Origin: Marasmius tenuissimus
Lineage: Eukaryota > Basidiomycota > Agaricomycetes > Agaricales > Marasmiaceae
Reading direction: 5' to 3'
DNA: 64,000 nt
Assembly (NCBI GenBank): GCA_029532415.1
Contig: JAQOTA010000049.1
Span: 310,001-374,000, forward strand
Position numbers and translations under genes: made by a program. Under the pieces are notes generated by a model that worked only from the letters and a program-made list of their open reading frames with translations, did no database searches and had not been told where the DNA came from. Of this stretch, positions 1 through 10,063 are shown one piece after another (position 1 is the stretch's first letter; every line of letters starts with the position of its first letter).

Positions 1-924
1 AAGGTAAGATTTGGTTTGCACGCCTCCACATCCTGTTTGAATAGCATCAGTATAACGAAGTCAGAGAGGGGGAAACAGTGCCTACCTGGCATAGGACTCT
101 GCGTCTCCTGACCAGCTTCCCCGATCTCTGTGGTCTGCGAGCTCAAGCTTGTGCTGTGCGTCTAGATCCTCGCGAAGCTTGTCCTTGAACTCTTCACTCT
201 CTTCGTCCCATCTGGCCTCGCAGTACCGGTTCATCTCCTTGATTCTGTCGCCCGGATCCACTGTTCCCAGCTTCAACAATGTCTCCCAGTGGCTGTCGAA
301 GTCGGTCTTGAAGCGATCGTTGTAGTTCTGCTTCATGTAGAACTGGCGTTCCTGGGGTTTCCGCGGCGCACTACCAGAAGCATCTAAGACTCCCAAGAAG
401 ACTTGGGTCACTCCGTCAACGTCAACCTTCTTGCGCCGCCAATGGTACTGGGTAAAGTTGGTGATTTGCTGACAGAAACAGGTTAGTTCTGGATGGTGGG
501 TAAGCTCAGTGCCATTCATACCTTGTGGAGTTTCCGCTTATACTCGTCTCGTTTAGCTTCCTCGTCGATCTTTTCCTGCCCGTCATATGTGTTGATGTCG
601 CGTACAGAGTAGTCTTTTCCTTCGACGGGAGCCGCCTCGGGGGGATCGTAACCAAACCTGGCAATCAAGGCTGCTGTTGCTTGTCTGTACATCGCGCCCG
701 GATCCTTGTGAAACAGCTGCTCGAAGCCTAGAGGACCTAATCAACAAACAGGTCTATACATATGGAGTGGGGGATTGAAATATGCCTTGGAGGATTGTCA
801 GCTTTTCTCCTTTGGGCCAAGACTCACGACCCGGACGGCGACCAGGAGTCTTCGCTTTGGACTTGTTTTTGGGCTTGGTAGTCTTCTTGGACTTGGATGG
901 GCTGTTCTGCTTGTTTTTGGCCAT
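1..924 (-). CDS. KDZ-neighbourhood hypothetical protein, partial (runs off the left edge)
   Basis: Exons on the minus strand are about 786..924, 522..736, 86..468 and 1..32; the gene continues past position 1. I chose the ATG at 924 (MAKNKQNSPSKS...) over one at 951. The N-terminus is a Lys/Ser/Thr-rich basic tail followed by a motif around RPGRESWPKGEKLTIL. The middle exon has FEQLFHKDPGAMYRQATAAL, and the third ends in a charged helix with NRYCEARWDEESEEFKDKL. I recall this layout from an uncharacterised, repeatedly duplicated Agaricomycete family often found near KDZ transposons; I know no assigned function. The first intron uses a GC donor (AAG|GCATAT) if the frame is to stay open; the others are GT-AG. 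A basic tail and helical body could suit DNA binding, but that is inference. Confidence 0.6.
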
Positions 925-2380
925 TGGTCGAAGTCGAGTCGGCTGGTGCAAGATGTGGAGTCTCAGTGCAGTACGAGCTGAACGGGATATGGGGGGGAGG
1001 ATAGAAAGAACGGTATGTGGGTCGCGAATATTAATAAGAGGTGGCCGATTGGTCTAGGGAGACACGAAATTCCAACATTTCGACATCTCGAGCAAGATTC
1101 AATTGACCGCCGTTGGAAACAAGGTAATTACTAGATTCTTGTCGCGTGCAATTCTAATAGAATCATCAGTCTGCATTTCACGGCATATTTACGGACACCG
1201 AGAGGTCATTCAATGTCTTATTGCTCAGGCAAGTGCATGGTACGGTAGTCCTCTTATGCCTTGTAACTATTTCGACTCTCGACAGGGTGTGTTTCGATCC
1301 AGTCCCCATCCAACTACCACTACCCGGTCACGTCTGAGGCTGGGTCGGTCGTATTCTAACTCTCGCTGCCTCACCGTATTCTAATAATCCGCCCTCGTAT
1401 TCCAATTGCCTTCAGAGTGGATCCCGAACCCTCAGTGGCCTAGGTCAATTTTACTTTTCCGGCATATTCTAATGCGCTTCCACCAGCTCGAATCAAATGA
1501 CCGACCTAGACATTTTGGGTGTTCCGACCGATTGAATCGCAACTGATTCTCGGTGGTAGAATTCTGTAATATGGACTCATGGCGGCAGTATCCTTGTGAG
1601 TCGAAGGTTATTGTTTGATTATAATCGGCGATCGGCGCCACATCAGGTTTCATCTCAATTTCTTGCGTCCGAGCCGAGTCCTCAAGGATTGTGAACTATT
1701 CTGTAGCAGGGAAGGAGCATTCATGCTAATCTCGACAGTAATCAGCACGACTCAAAGTATCCGCCGGCGTACTCCAGCTGGTTTCCAGAGCGGCTATCCC
1801 TTGGTGAAACAACGTGGCCGGGCATTGTGCATATGGATTCTAATAACCTTCTAGCGATTCTCAACATCTGAATTTGAATCCAACTCGTTGCCAGCAGGCG
1901 GGTTTTCCTTCTTTGTTCAGGGTATTCTAATATCCTTGCGCCAGCCAGCCGCGGAAATACGGCCAGCATCGCAATACTCTATGTCACTCAGACCTCGATG
2001 AACTGTTCCGACCGCTCAAATCGCACTCAATCCCTGGCGGTGAGTCCTTCTAATTGCCTTCGGCTTCGCTTCTGCCGCATTTCAATAACTCCGTGATGAT
2101 ATTGTAGTTCTCGGTCAATAATTCTCGTCTTTGGCTTGACTTTCGAGTCTTTTGCTGAGCTCATTAGCGGTTGTTCAGCTCAGCTTCTAGCGGGGTTGAG
2201 ACTCTTGACTAGTTTTTATTGACAAGGAAAACATATGAGATTCGAGACAAGAAACTATATATACAGCTGTTCAGATACGGCCGAAGCCGTTGAGGATGAT
2301 CAGGTATGTCTTTGACAGCGATTCAGCGATGATCAACGGAACGAGCCAACAAAGCACTGACCTTGAGTGAAAGTGTGTGC
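925..2380. repeat. Intergenic region with scattered ATTCTAAT octamers (left cluster)
   Basis: No supported gene. The octamer ATTCTAAT or a one-base variant occurs in the same orientation at 1151, 1353 (ATTCTAAC), 1378, 1399 (ATTCCAAT), 1466, 1837, 1924 and 2048 (TTCTAAT). Chance would give very few copies in 1 kb. The same word in reverse complement is clustered right of the KDZ gene at 15.45-15.74 kb. It could be a subterminal transposase-binding repeat or a promoter element of the minus-strand gene starting at 924. Confidence 0.6.
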
Positions 2381-2992
2381 TCAATGGAGAGGTGCCCACA
2401 GTTCTACATTCCCGAAGTCATTCTCATCATCTGAATCCTCCAGTGGCGGCGATCCAGGTGGGAGTGGTGAGAAGAGGGGCTGGAAGCGACGCTGACCAGG
2501 ACTCGGAGGGGCCGGAACCATGTAAGCGGGTGGAGGCGTCACACGCTCAGGGCTAGGTGGTGGTCCAGTCGGATAGATTCTATCGACCGTGATTTGGAGG
2601 CCGTCGAATCCACCGAAAGTGTGGTCGCACCACCTTAGGATTTGCTGGAGTCCAATCAGTGGGGAATCAAGCATTAAATATCTCCTGGACATCACCTTGA
2701 CCACTTTACTTCGCAGGTATCGCAGTCTTCGCCAAGGCCAGTTAACCCACTCTCGTGGCAGGAACACACGAAGCCACTTGTCGACAAAATCGTCGATGTA
2801 TCCCCAGGTGCGATCGCCATTCGGAGAGACTAGGAAAGTCTCAATCAGTAGGACCAGCTCTTCCCTTCGATTTTTGAGGTATTGTTCTTGTTCTGCCGTC
2901 AAATGATCAGTGAACTCATTGATCTGACTCTTCTCGTCTGCAGAAACTCCTCGATACAAGTCCCTACGGATCTTTTGTAAGTCTGCGGCCAT
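2381..2992 (-). CDS. Hypothetical protein, 203 aa, proline-rich C-terminus
   Basis: An open frame from MAADLQKIRRDLYRG to WAPLH-stop. Residues 1-130 are charged and probably helical with several Trp (GDRTWGYIDDFVDKWLR, EWVNWPWRRLRY). Residues 140-185 are rich in Pro (TGPPPSPERVTPPP, LFSPLPPGSPP), and the end is acidic (EDSDDENDFG). I do not recognise the family. A short exon beginning MPADQEVPSREL just upstream (about 3015-3051) and open stretches at 3112-3372 suggest it may instead be the 3' part of a longer gene continuous with the one at 3373-4222. Codon choice and composition look coding, but the 5' limit is uncertain. Confidence 0.45.
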   Translation of the reverse strand: MAADLQKIRRDLYRGVSADEKSQINEFTDHLTAEQEQYLKNRREELVLLIETFLVSPNGDRTWGYIDDFVDKWLRVFLPREWVNWPWRRLRYLRSKVVKVMSRRYLMLDSPLIGLQQILRWCDHTFGGFDGLQITVDRIYPTGPPPSPERVTPPPAYMVPAPPSPGQRRFQPLFSPLPPGSPPLEDSDDENDFGNVELWAPLH

Positions 2993-3372
2993 GCTATAAG
3001 GGCTGGAAACTCACAGTTCGCGTGAAGGGACCTCTTGATCAGCTGGCATCGGAGAGGATTGAGGGTTCTTGGTGTGTGAATGAGGCAAGGGGGATGGAAG
3101 TCAGGCTGGGTCTAACGAACGGTCATATATGTAGAGAACTCACCAACAACCCAAAGAAGCCACGCGGCGGTGAGTCCTTGTGATTGCAACGCCACATCTT
3201 CATTCTTCTGGATATACAAATTTGTCGACTCACCACAACCAGTCCGACGCCGGTTTCGAAGGCATTGAACGTTTAAAGTATATTCGAACTTTTTTCCGAC
3301 CCTCATTTTCTTCCGACCAAAACAGGGAAACGGCGATGTTGAAAGTACGTACAAGCAAATTTTACAGTGCAA

Positions 3373-4222
3373 TCAAATCTCGGAAGTAGGACGGCTAACT
3401 ACAATACAGTCCTGAAATTTACGAATGGCGTCGCTCTCGGGGACGTCAGACTCGGGGGTCCACTTCTTCAAGATGAAGAACCTCTCCTTTCCGGCCCTAG
3501 TAACCGTAAGCTTTTGGGCCTCAGGTGTAATGCTACGAAGGAGGATAACCGCCAATTCAGGGTCATAGCAGCCCACATCGCGAAACTCCGAAGCATACAA
3601 GGTGGACCTTCCTGCGTCCTCGTATTGGTCCTGAGTATACGGTTTGGTGAGTTGCTCAAGCATCCAATACTGTCCCTCATTCCGAACGAATGTAAGTTCC
3701 CTCATCCCAATGTCGAAGAGCGATTGTCGAATCATCTGTCGTATCCTTGTTAGAACAACGTGGATATACGGGTGAGCATTTACTTGCCTCTTTCTGCTGG
3801 TATGCGTTCCGATCGTCCTTGAACGAGTCCCCAGTTGATGGGAGCCTCAACTCGGCGAAATCGTTGATCAGTAGCTGATGAATGAAGTTGATTCCGCGCA
3901 CAGGCCGCTCATTCCAGGCGTACGCGGCAAAGTCGGTGTATAGCTCAACAGTGAGCCATTCCTCATGCACGAAGGTGAAGTTGGGTAACACGACCTCTTT
4001 TGGCTTGGGTATCTATATGTGTCAGGGTGAGACAATTTCGAGAAAGGTAGGTAGGTCAGCACTCGCCAATGATGGATGTACTTTTGGGAGTCGAGGCACT
4101 CTGGACATTCCCCTTCGGTGTACATGGGCACCCCATCCGACATTTTTACACGCGTCCTTGATCAACTTCTTGGTGAGATAGTCGGCGTTGAGGTATAAGG
4201 GGTGATCTTCGATTTCTACCAT
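3373..4222 (-). CDS. Hypothetical multi-exon protein, possible frameshift near 4.15 kb
   Basis: Three open exons read on the minus strand: one starting MVEIEDHPLYLNADYLTKK at 4222; a middle one around IPKPKEVVLPNFTFVHEEWL and on to LRLPSTGDSFKDDRNAYQQ; and MIRQSLFDIGMRELTFVRNE to about 3390, continuing VTRAGKERFFILKKWTP. Introns of about 50 nt join them in frame. In the first exon the coding-like frame changes: before about 4160 it reads LIKDACKNVGWG, afterwards the +1 frame gives GECPECLDSQKYIHHWR, which splices in phase with the next exon. Either a very small intron or a single-base frameshift is present. The CPEC pair hints at a small metal site. I do not recognise the family. It may continue downstream into the 2381-2992 frame. 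Confidence 0.45.
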
Positions 4223-5968
4223 TGTTGGGTCTGTAACGCGTCCTCAAGCAGGTGAGTCTGTCTGAGTTGACTGTTCAATAAAGCTCTCACCGATACTGTG
4301 TTGGGACTGGCGGTAGACTTTGCTGAAGTTCCGAGACGTAGGTGTGATTGGACGTGGGCTGTGAAGACTTGGAGAGGGGGGCGCGGAAAGAAGGAGGCAC
4401 CCTGGATGCAGGTATTTAAGGATTCAATCACGAAACTCAAAGCTTTTCGGGCGGAATGAGAATCTGACAGCCTGGGTTAGGTCACCACCGTTTCGGGAGA
4501 TGCCGAAGCTGGCACAGAGGTGAGCAAGCCGGCCAAAGCACGCACATTCTCGGTTGTGCACCTGAGGATGCCACAGGCTCACTGAATAGACACATGAGCC
4601 TTGATATTTATGGCCATGAGCCCTGGTATCCAAGAACCTAAGTGCTCGCCCGGAATTGGAGACTCAGGATCGTCACCGGTGGTTCCTTTGGTGAGTATAC
4701 CCGACTCTCAATCTTAAAGCGCTACATTCTGATGTCTGTGTCTCTCTCGAACCTGAGGAATGTTTTTTCGCAATGGCTATATACGGCAAGTTGAAGGGAA
4801 AAGTACGAGCCGGTACTATCAGCCCCCGCGCCATTGTAGTTTGCGGTCGACGTGCCCTGAGGTGAAAGTCTGGGAGACGCCGTGTACAACAGGTCAGAAT
4901 ACTGATAAAACCCATTCAATATAGTTTGTCTTGAGCTGCGAAGCCGTGTGATTGAGGTCGATACCTCTGAGAGTTCAGTTCCGGCATTTGCCGGTCATGG
5001 ATTTGACTAACCTTTGAATTTTTCTGTTCGCTCTACGCTCGAAATCCGACTTGTAGTGAGTGAAGGCACACTTGAAAGTCATTGACCTATACTCATGAAA
5101 TTTCCCGGATTTACTGATTCGGTCGTGACACTCTTTCGGTGCAAGACTCCGTTTGTGTTGTTTCTACTTCCATTAGGTCTTGTGCTTTGCATAAACCATT
5201 GTCACGACTCTCAACGTCGGTGCCAAATTAGCAAAGACACTCGATACACCTATCTATGAGCCCAGTGATGGGCCCTCCATGGCCTTGGTTCGATTAATTT
5301 GCGTAAAGACATCAGAACATCGCGCTCAACGCACAACAAACATACTGCGCCTATCTCGGCATTTGCCGATAGGTATCGGGAAGAGATCCCAATTTCTTGT
5401 ATTCACTCCACCCACAAATTTGAGCTATTGGCGGGCGCAGAAACTCTTGGTATTATAGTATCTTCACTCCTGATTAATCCCTCATTTTTTGAAACAGTCG
5501 TGACATGCTATTGGTACAAGAGCCCTACCGCGTTGTTTCTACGTCCTTCCAGTCGAGTTCATGGCAGGTTCACTTGTTGCGACTCTGAATGCCACTTCCA
5601 AAATCATGAAAACAGCTCAATAAGCCATCTCACAGGTACAGTTCAATTTTTTAGCGGCTAGGACAAGGACACACTACAAGGATAGCGTATCATTGAGCCC
5701 AACACGCAAGAGCATAACTTGCCCGTCGCGGCAATTGCCGGCAAATGGGAAGACATCCTGATTTTTTGGATTCGGTATATCACAAAATCAAGATATAGCG
5801 AGCTGGGGATGCGCATGATGCTTCCTCAAGATATATGCAACTCCCAAGCAGCACCCATTGGTCTCTGCGTATGCTCACTTGTGTTCAATGCTGATGCTCG
5901 CCGGGTACAGGGCTTTCTGTGGCGCTAGTTGACGTAACTCGCCATCTCAGTTGCCTTCAACCTCCATT
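4223..5968. other. Intergenic region, no supported gene; contains a diverged ~373-bp tandem repeat
   Basis: Short open frames on both strands here have no recognisable content. A 5' untranslated exon for the gene starting at 4222 may lie at 4.28-4.44 kb. The notable structure is the repeat at 4981-5740, listed separately. Confidence 0.5.
4981..5740. repeat. Two ~373-bp diverged tandem units bounded by a palindrome
   Basis: The palindrome CCGGCATTTGCCGG at 4981-4994 recurs as TCGGCATTTGCCGA at 5356-5369 and CGGCAATTGCCG at 5729-5740, spaced about 375 and 372 bp. Between them the units align, for instance CGTGACA...GGTGCAAGA...TTGTTTCTACTTCC in the first against CGTGACA...GGTACAAGA...TTGTTTCTACGTCC in the second, at corresponding offsets. 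This is an old tandem duplication, origin unknown. Confidence 0.55.
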
Positions 5969-6856
5969 ATGCCCGCTGCGCGTCGCTACAAAACTCAAAA
6001 AGAGAAGCAGGAGGCCACCGCTGCAAAGCACAAGCGCTACTATCAACGGTGAGCGTCCTCAATCTCTAAATGGCTCATTTTCTCGAACCATTGTCCCCTA
6101 CTTTCAGGAATCACGAGCAAATCTTAGAAAAGCGACGAGCACGATATGAAAAGCAGAGGTCAGTCCTGCTCCTAATGTTATCTCGGATGCCGTCGAATTT
6201 AAGCCATACTAGATCATCGAAACAGCAGAACATGAAGACCATTAGGGAGAAGCGGAAATCGGAGGCCTGGGAAGACCAAAAAAAGAAGGAGTACCAGACG
6301 TGCGTTGCTCTGTTTGTGACCTGCTCCGACCAACTCACACACGCAAAGGAACACTCTTCAAGCCCTTCGTGAGCTAGAGGAGAGCATCAACAGTGAGCTT
6401 GAAGGCTCCGGGTCAGCCTATTTCGAACGCCTCTTTCGTGAATACCTTGAATGGACCAGGGTGGATCCACGACCACAGGCATCTCCACTCGAGTTACCTT
6501 TCAAGGTCTTCAATTCCATGATCGATGTGGTTGCGAAAATCGGCAATGGGATTCTCAACGAATATGGGAGTGGAAAGCAGTGGCGAGAGTGTCAACGGTT
6601 GACCCTGCGCATCCGTTATCTCACTCAGTGCGCGAACGAGTTTGAGGAGGTGGTTTTACAGACTGAGGCTGAGAAGGGATTAGCATATCAAGTTCTCGAG
6701 GGGAGATTCGACAAGGGGAAATTGATGTTCCAGGGAAGCACAAAAGAATGGCTTAATCGCAAGTCGTGCCGAGATTTTATACCTGCGTTAGACAGAGCCC
6801 GAGAAAGTGCACCTCCCCCTGCGAAAAGTTTAGGGAAGCCACTGTTCTGGTCGTAG
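5969..6856 (+). CDS. Hypothetical basic coiled protein, 241 aa
   Basis: Four exons keep one frame: 5969..6048, 6108..6158, 6213..6299 and 6349..6856, separated by 49-60 nt GT-AG introns. The N-terminus starts MPAARRYKTQKEKQE and continues KHKRYYQR, NHEQILEKRRARYEKQR and MKTIREKRKSEAWEDQKKKE: a long basic helix of the kind seen in an uncharacterised Agaricomycete family (RRYKT...KHRRYYERH type) that I recall as common in transposon-rich regions. The C-terminal half (from about residue 90) is more globular: FERLFREYLEWTRVDPRPQ, FNSMIDVVAKIGNGILNEYG, KQWRECQRLTLRIRYL. No catalytic motif is visible. The basic helix could bind nucleic acid (inference). It is convergent with the minus-strand gene ending at 6991. 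Confidence 0.7.
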
Positions 6857-6990
6857 ATTCAATGTCACTATATCCAGCTCCTCGATATATCATGAATAGC
6901 GCGATACTATCAGTGAACAGATGGAACAAAAAACATTGAGATTTCAAGATACAATCACGACTACAGGTCCTTCTAGGTACTCGTCATCTT

Positions 6991-7553
6991 CTAATCCGTG
7001 GTATCATAGTCGGACAGGTTGGGATACCAAGGGGACATAGCGTCGCGGCATCTCTCCCAAAGGCGATCGACTGTGCCGTACTTCGAAGCATCGAGTGGTC
7101 CTTCTTCGTTTGTGGGGGCCATCTCGTTGGTGCTAACAATGACCTGGACGTGACTACCAGAGAAGTAGATAATTGCACTGAGAGGGTGTTCGCCGTGAGC
7201 CCGGAAGTCGCAACATAGGATAAATACATGACTCACCGTTCGTTGTTGAGAAGTCGTTCCTTAGAGATGTCGAAGACAGCCTTGCCTACTGCAGAAACAT
7301 AGGCATCCACAACGATATCGTCGAGGTCTATTTTGAAGAAACAATATAAGTTCTCTTGAATTTGGGCTTCTCCGTAAGAGAAACACTCACCGGAATCGGT
7401 ATCGACGTTAGCTGTATCGGAGGCATGCTCTGGCTCGCTATCTGGTGGTGGTGTGGCCAAAGAACGGATATCGCCTTGCGACTCGGTGATTGACGTTTGG
7501 GATTGAACAAGTTCAGGGTAGTCATCCTGAACGTCGGAAGGTACTGCGGCCAT
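6991..7553 (-). CDS. Hypothetical protein, 146 aa
   Basis: Exons 7391..7553, 7237..7327 and 6991..7177 join in phase with GTGAGT donors. The start chosen is MAAVPSDVQDDYPEL at 7553; an in-frame ATG at 7652 would add 33 residues of low-complexity Thr/Ser/Gln. The first 55 residues are disordered and acidic. The rest is compact: DLDDIVVDAYVSAVGKAVFD, AIIYFSGSHVQVIVSTNE, then RLWERCRDAMSPWYPNLSDYD. I do not recognise a domain; IIYFSGSHVQVIV suggests a buried beta-strand pair. Confidence 0.6.
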
Positions 7554-7666
7554 GATTGAATGACGGTTGAACTGAGAAGATGTTGGTTGAAGGGAAGGTT
7601 GGACTTGGTCGGAAGACACATTTTGACTTGTGGTCGTGGGAGTTGGCACCATGACTCAGGCCTAGA

Positions 7667-7921
7667 CCAAATCTGGTTAAACTTTTCTTCGTGTTCGGTT
7701 TCCCAAGATCCTATCGACAATGAGGCCTCGAGGTAGCGTAACCGTGAATGTTCATCGGTGTTGATCGGTGCACGAGTCTTGTATATAAACTCCCACCATG
7801 GATCGTGCTTTCTCTCCACTACCTCGATCGATCTCCCCTGCTTTTGAACTGGAAGCTCTCTCAAGCCACTGATATATTGTACGTGCTTATCTGGTAACGA
7901 ACTTGTCAGCGAGGTTCTCAC
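7667..7921 (-). CDS. Possible upstream exon or separate small gene
   Basis: An open stretch reads MRTSLTSSLPDKHVQYISGL then ERKHDPWWEFIYKTRAPIN and GSWETEHEEKFNQIW. Composition (charged, Trp-rich) looks coding. It could be the 5' exon of the gene at 6991-7553, spliced across about 7.55-7.67 kb, or a separate short gene. No family recognised. Confidence 0.25.
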
Positions 7922-7945
7922 TGCATTCTACAGTCCTCGTCCAGA

Positions 7946-8245
7946 ATGACGACTGATCCAAAAAAGCCAAATTCACGCGATTTGACCAGGGGAGAACCTT
8001 TCAACGGTGGTATTGGTGAGTTCACGTCCATATTTTTCTTCACACCATCTGATACTTGCCCTTTAGATCCTCATCAGCTTGTGTTCTCGCGTCCGAACAC
8101 TCCGGAATACGATATCACCTGTGTCCTCCCGAAGTACCACATATGCGCCCACATCAGCCAGGCCACTCGTTCTGGTTTCAGTTATTGTTGCGACGGAGAG
8201 ACAACGGAGAGAACTTGGACGGCAAAACCTCGACCCAGGCTGTAG
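7946..8245 (+). CDS. Hypothetical small protein, two exons
   Basis: Starts MTTDPKKPNSRDLTRGEPFN. A probable intron of about 55 nt (GTGAGTTCACG to CCCTTTAG) joins in phase to DPHQLVFSRPNTPEYDITCV and then LPKYHICAHISQATRSGFSY before a stop at 8243-8245, giving a product near 80 residues. It has four Cys and two His in the second half (TCVL, ICAHIS, SYCCDGE), which could bind metal. No family recognised. The start lies 25 bp from the 5' end of the minus-strand open stretch at 7921. Confidence 0.35.
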   Translation: MTTDPKKPNSRDLTRGEPFNGGIGEFTSIFFFTPSDTCPLDPHQLVFSRPNTPEYDITCVLPKYHICAHISQATRSGFSYCCDGETTERTWTAKPRPRL

Positions 8246-8747
8246 CTCATATTAGACAGTCACCTGTGACATAGCACCTTGCGAGACTGAGATACCTGCG
8301 CCTCAAGGCATTTCTGGGATTCCCCACTCACGAGTCATAAGATTTAGTAACAGAGTGTTGTTGAGGCCTGAGTCGCCCAAGAAACGCCGATTCAGACAGT
8401 TTGAAAGATTCAGAACTACATAATCCCGCAGTTACCTCAGCCTTCTAGGCGTGAGCTTGAGCAATCGGTTTTCTCGGCATATTATTCAGAACTCAGAACT
8501 GACCATGCGGCATACTGAGTCATTCGGAGAAGGAAGGTAAATTTGTTTCTCGAAAGGATGGACTGTGGCGTCATTTTATCTGACAGTCACGCGATTCAAG
8601 TTGCAAAAATGGGACGAGTCTTTCTACAAAGCTAGCAAGGCAATTGTTTGATTTCAGGATACTATGGAGAGCTATTCGACGGAGCTATTCGACTGTACAT
8701 AGGACACGAGACACGACAAGAAAGGATTGTATAGACGTTGGCGGCAC
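8246..8747. other. No gene seen
   Basis: About 500 bp without a convincing frame or repeat on either strand. Confidence 0.5.
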
Positions 8748-9559
8748 TTAGGGGAACAAGACACCATCCTCGGCGGCGAGCGTGAAGGAAACATCAACTC
8801 CATCAGTCACGATGGAGGTCCTCTTGGCTGCCTGCTTCTCAAGGAAGATGGCTTTGGCTGCTTCGAGATTGGCGCAGAATTTGAATCCTGCACCACTAAC
8901 ACCACGAGTGATGTCGGTCAGGTTGTCACTATATAAACAGGAAGTGGTCAGAAACTCAATGCGTAGCTCAGAACAAGTTAACTCTACTCACGATCCACGG
9001 ACCCAGCCAATACGTCTTCCCCTCCACACGGCATACCAACGACGCTCAGCTTCAGCAAGAGGTACTTCCCCACGGCAATGAGGGCAAACCAAAGAATTGA
9101 CGTGGTTGCTGCTAGCCACGGTCCCAATTTGCTGGGAGGGAGCAGGAGCGGAAGCTGTGGCACCGGTAGCGACCGTGTTTGGATCAGAGCTGGGCATCCC
9201 TGAGGTCACTGCGAGAGATGAGAATGTCAATTGAGATCGTGAAAGTGACTGAAGGATGGGAATTGTACGGACAAACTTCCTGGACGACGGTGCGGACGAC
9301 GGTATCAAGCTCAGCCTTGACAAGGCCAGCAAGGCCAGCAGCCAAACCTATGAGTATGCAAAAAAATCAATAAGGATCAAAGCACAGAGAGACTCTACCC
9401 ACGTTCATCGACAATCTCCGCTATTTGGTGAGCCAGCTGGACGTCCCCGGCCACTTGAACTCGGATAAGTATAGAAAACAAGACTTGAAATAACCATATG
9501 GACTCACTGGAAGGCGAGGGATTTTCAACGGTGATGGTGTTCTCGAGGTCTTGAGACAT
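8748..9559 (-). CDS. Viroplasmin / RNase H1 N-terminal-like domain protein
   Basis: Multi-exon gene starting MSQDLENTITVENPSPS at 9559 and ending DGVLFP-stop at 8748-8750. Exons join in phase through introns such as GTCCGT...CGCAG and GTGAGTAG...TATAG. After an Ala-rich N-terminus (VQLAHQIAEIVDE, GLAAGLAGLVKAELD) comes a CPHCRGE pair, then the domain: RRWYAVWRGRRIGWVRGSDN and, across the last intron, VSGAGFKFCANLEAAKAIF. The pattern W-Y-A-V-x-x-G-R-x-x-G...V-x-G-x-x-x-x-x-F...L-x-x-A-x-A matches the caulimovirus viroplasmin/RNase H1 hybrid-binding fold that Agaricomycetes carry in many stand-alone proteins; members bind RNA/DNA hybrids. No RNase H catalytic domain follows. A TATA box and a 21-bp-phased octamer array lie upstream. 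Confidence 0.72.
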
Positions 9560-9621
9560 TCTGTAGGTGGGTAGGTGGTGGTTGTGAGCGGGAAGGATAG
9601 AAGTGGTTTGGATTTCTCTCC

Positions 9622-9629
9622 TTTATATA
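9622..9629 (-). promoter_or_regulatory. TATA box of the viroplasmin-like gene
   Basis: On the minus strand the sequence reads TATATAAA, 63-70 bp upstream of the ATG at 9559, a normal distance for a fungal core promoter. Confidence 0.55.
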
Positions 9630-9692
9630 CCTACTCAAAACGCCACATCAGCAAATGCCGACACCAGCCATCCGTGTGTTATTGCGGCACTG

Positions 9693-9825
9693 GAAGAATT
9701 CTAATTCGTGCTGGGACGATTCTAATTCGTGCTGAGACGATTCCAATCCGTGCCGGGACGATTCTAATTCGTCCTAGGATGATTTCAATCCGCGCTGGAC
9801 TGATATTAATTCGATTCAAATTTGA
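9693..9825. repeat. 21-bp tandem array carrying the ATTCTAAT octamer
   Basis: Six octamers or variants start at 9698, 9719, 9740, 9761, 9782 and 9803, exactly 21 bp apart. The first, second and fourth are perfect ATTCTAAT; the third is ATTCCAAT, the fifth ATTTCAAT, the sixth ATATTAAT. The unit is close to GACGATTCTAATTCGTGCTGG. A 21-bp step is two helical turns, so all copies face one side of the DNA. Confidence 0.85.
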
Positions 9826-10063
9826 GTAAATCCATGTTGAACTGATTCTGACTCCGAACGTCTAGGATACCATGATTACTGTCTCCGATGTTTTCTGACT
9901 GCATAGGGCTCGAATGAAAAGGTTTTTTTTAAAATCGCTACGCTGGTAGTTTTAGCTACGGTGTGTGTCTACAAGAAAGGGTACGAGTGGGAAAAGCTGT
10001 TGTGTTGGTATCCTCGTCCTGGAGGATGTTGATACCTACACCAAGTACAAGAGAGAGTACCGT

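Noticed and set aside
4424..4919. Minus-strand frames as genes of their own
   Set aside because: No splice-consistent extension, no family resemblance, and overlapping frames of equal length.
7328..7921. A 197-codon open frame on the minus strand as one single-exon gene
   Set aside because: Its second half overlaps, in another frame, the three-exon gene at 6991-7553, which has proper splice sites; only the first half looks coding.
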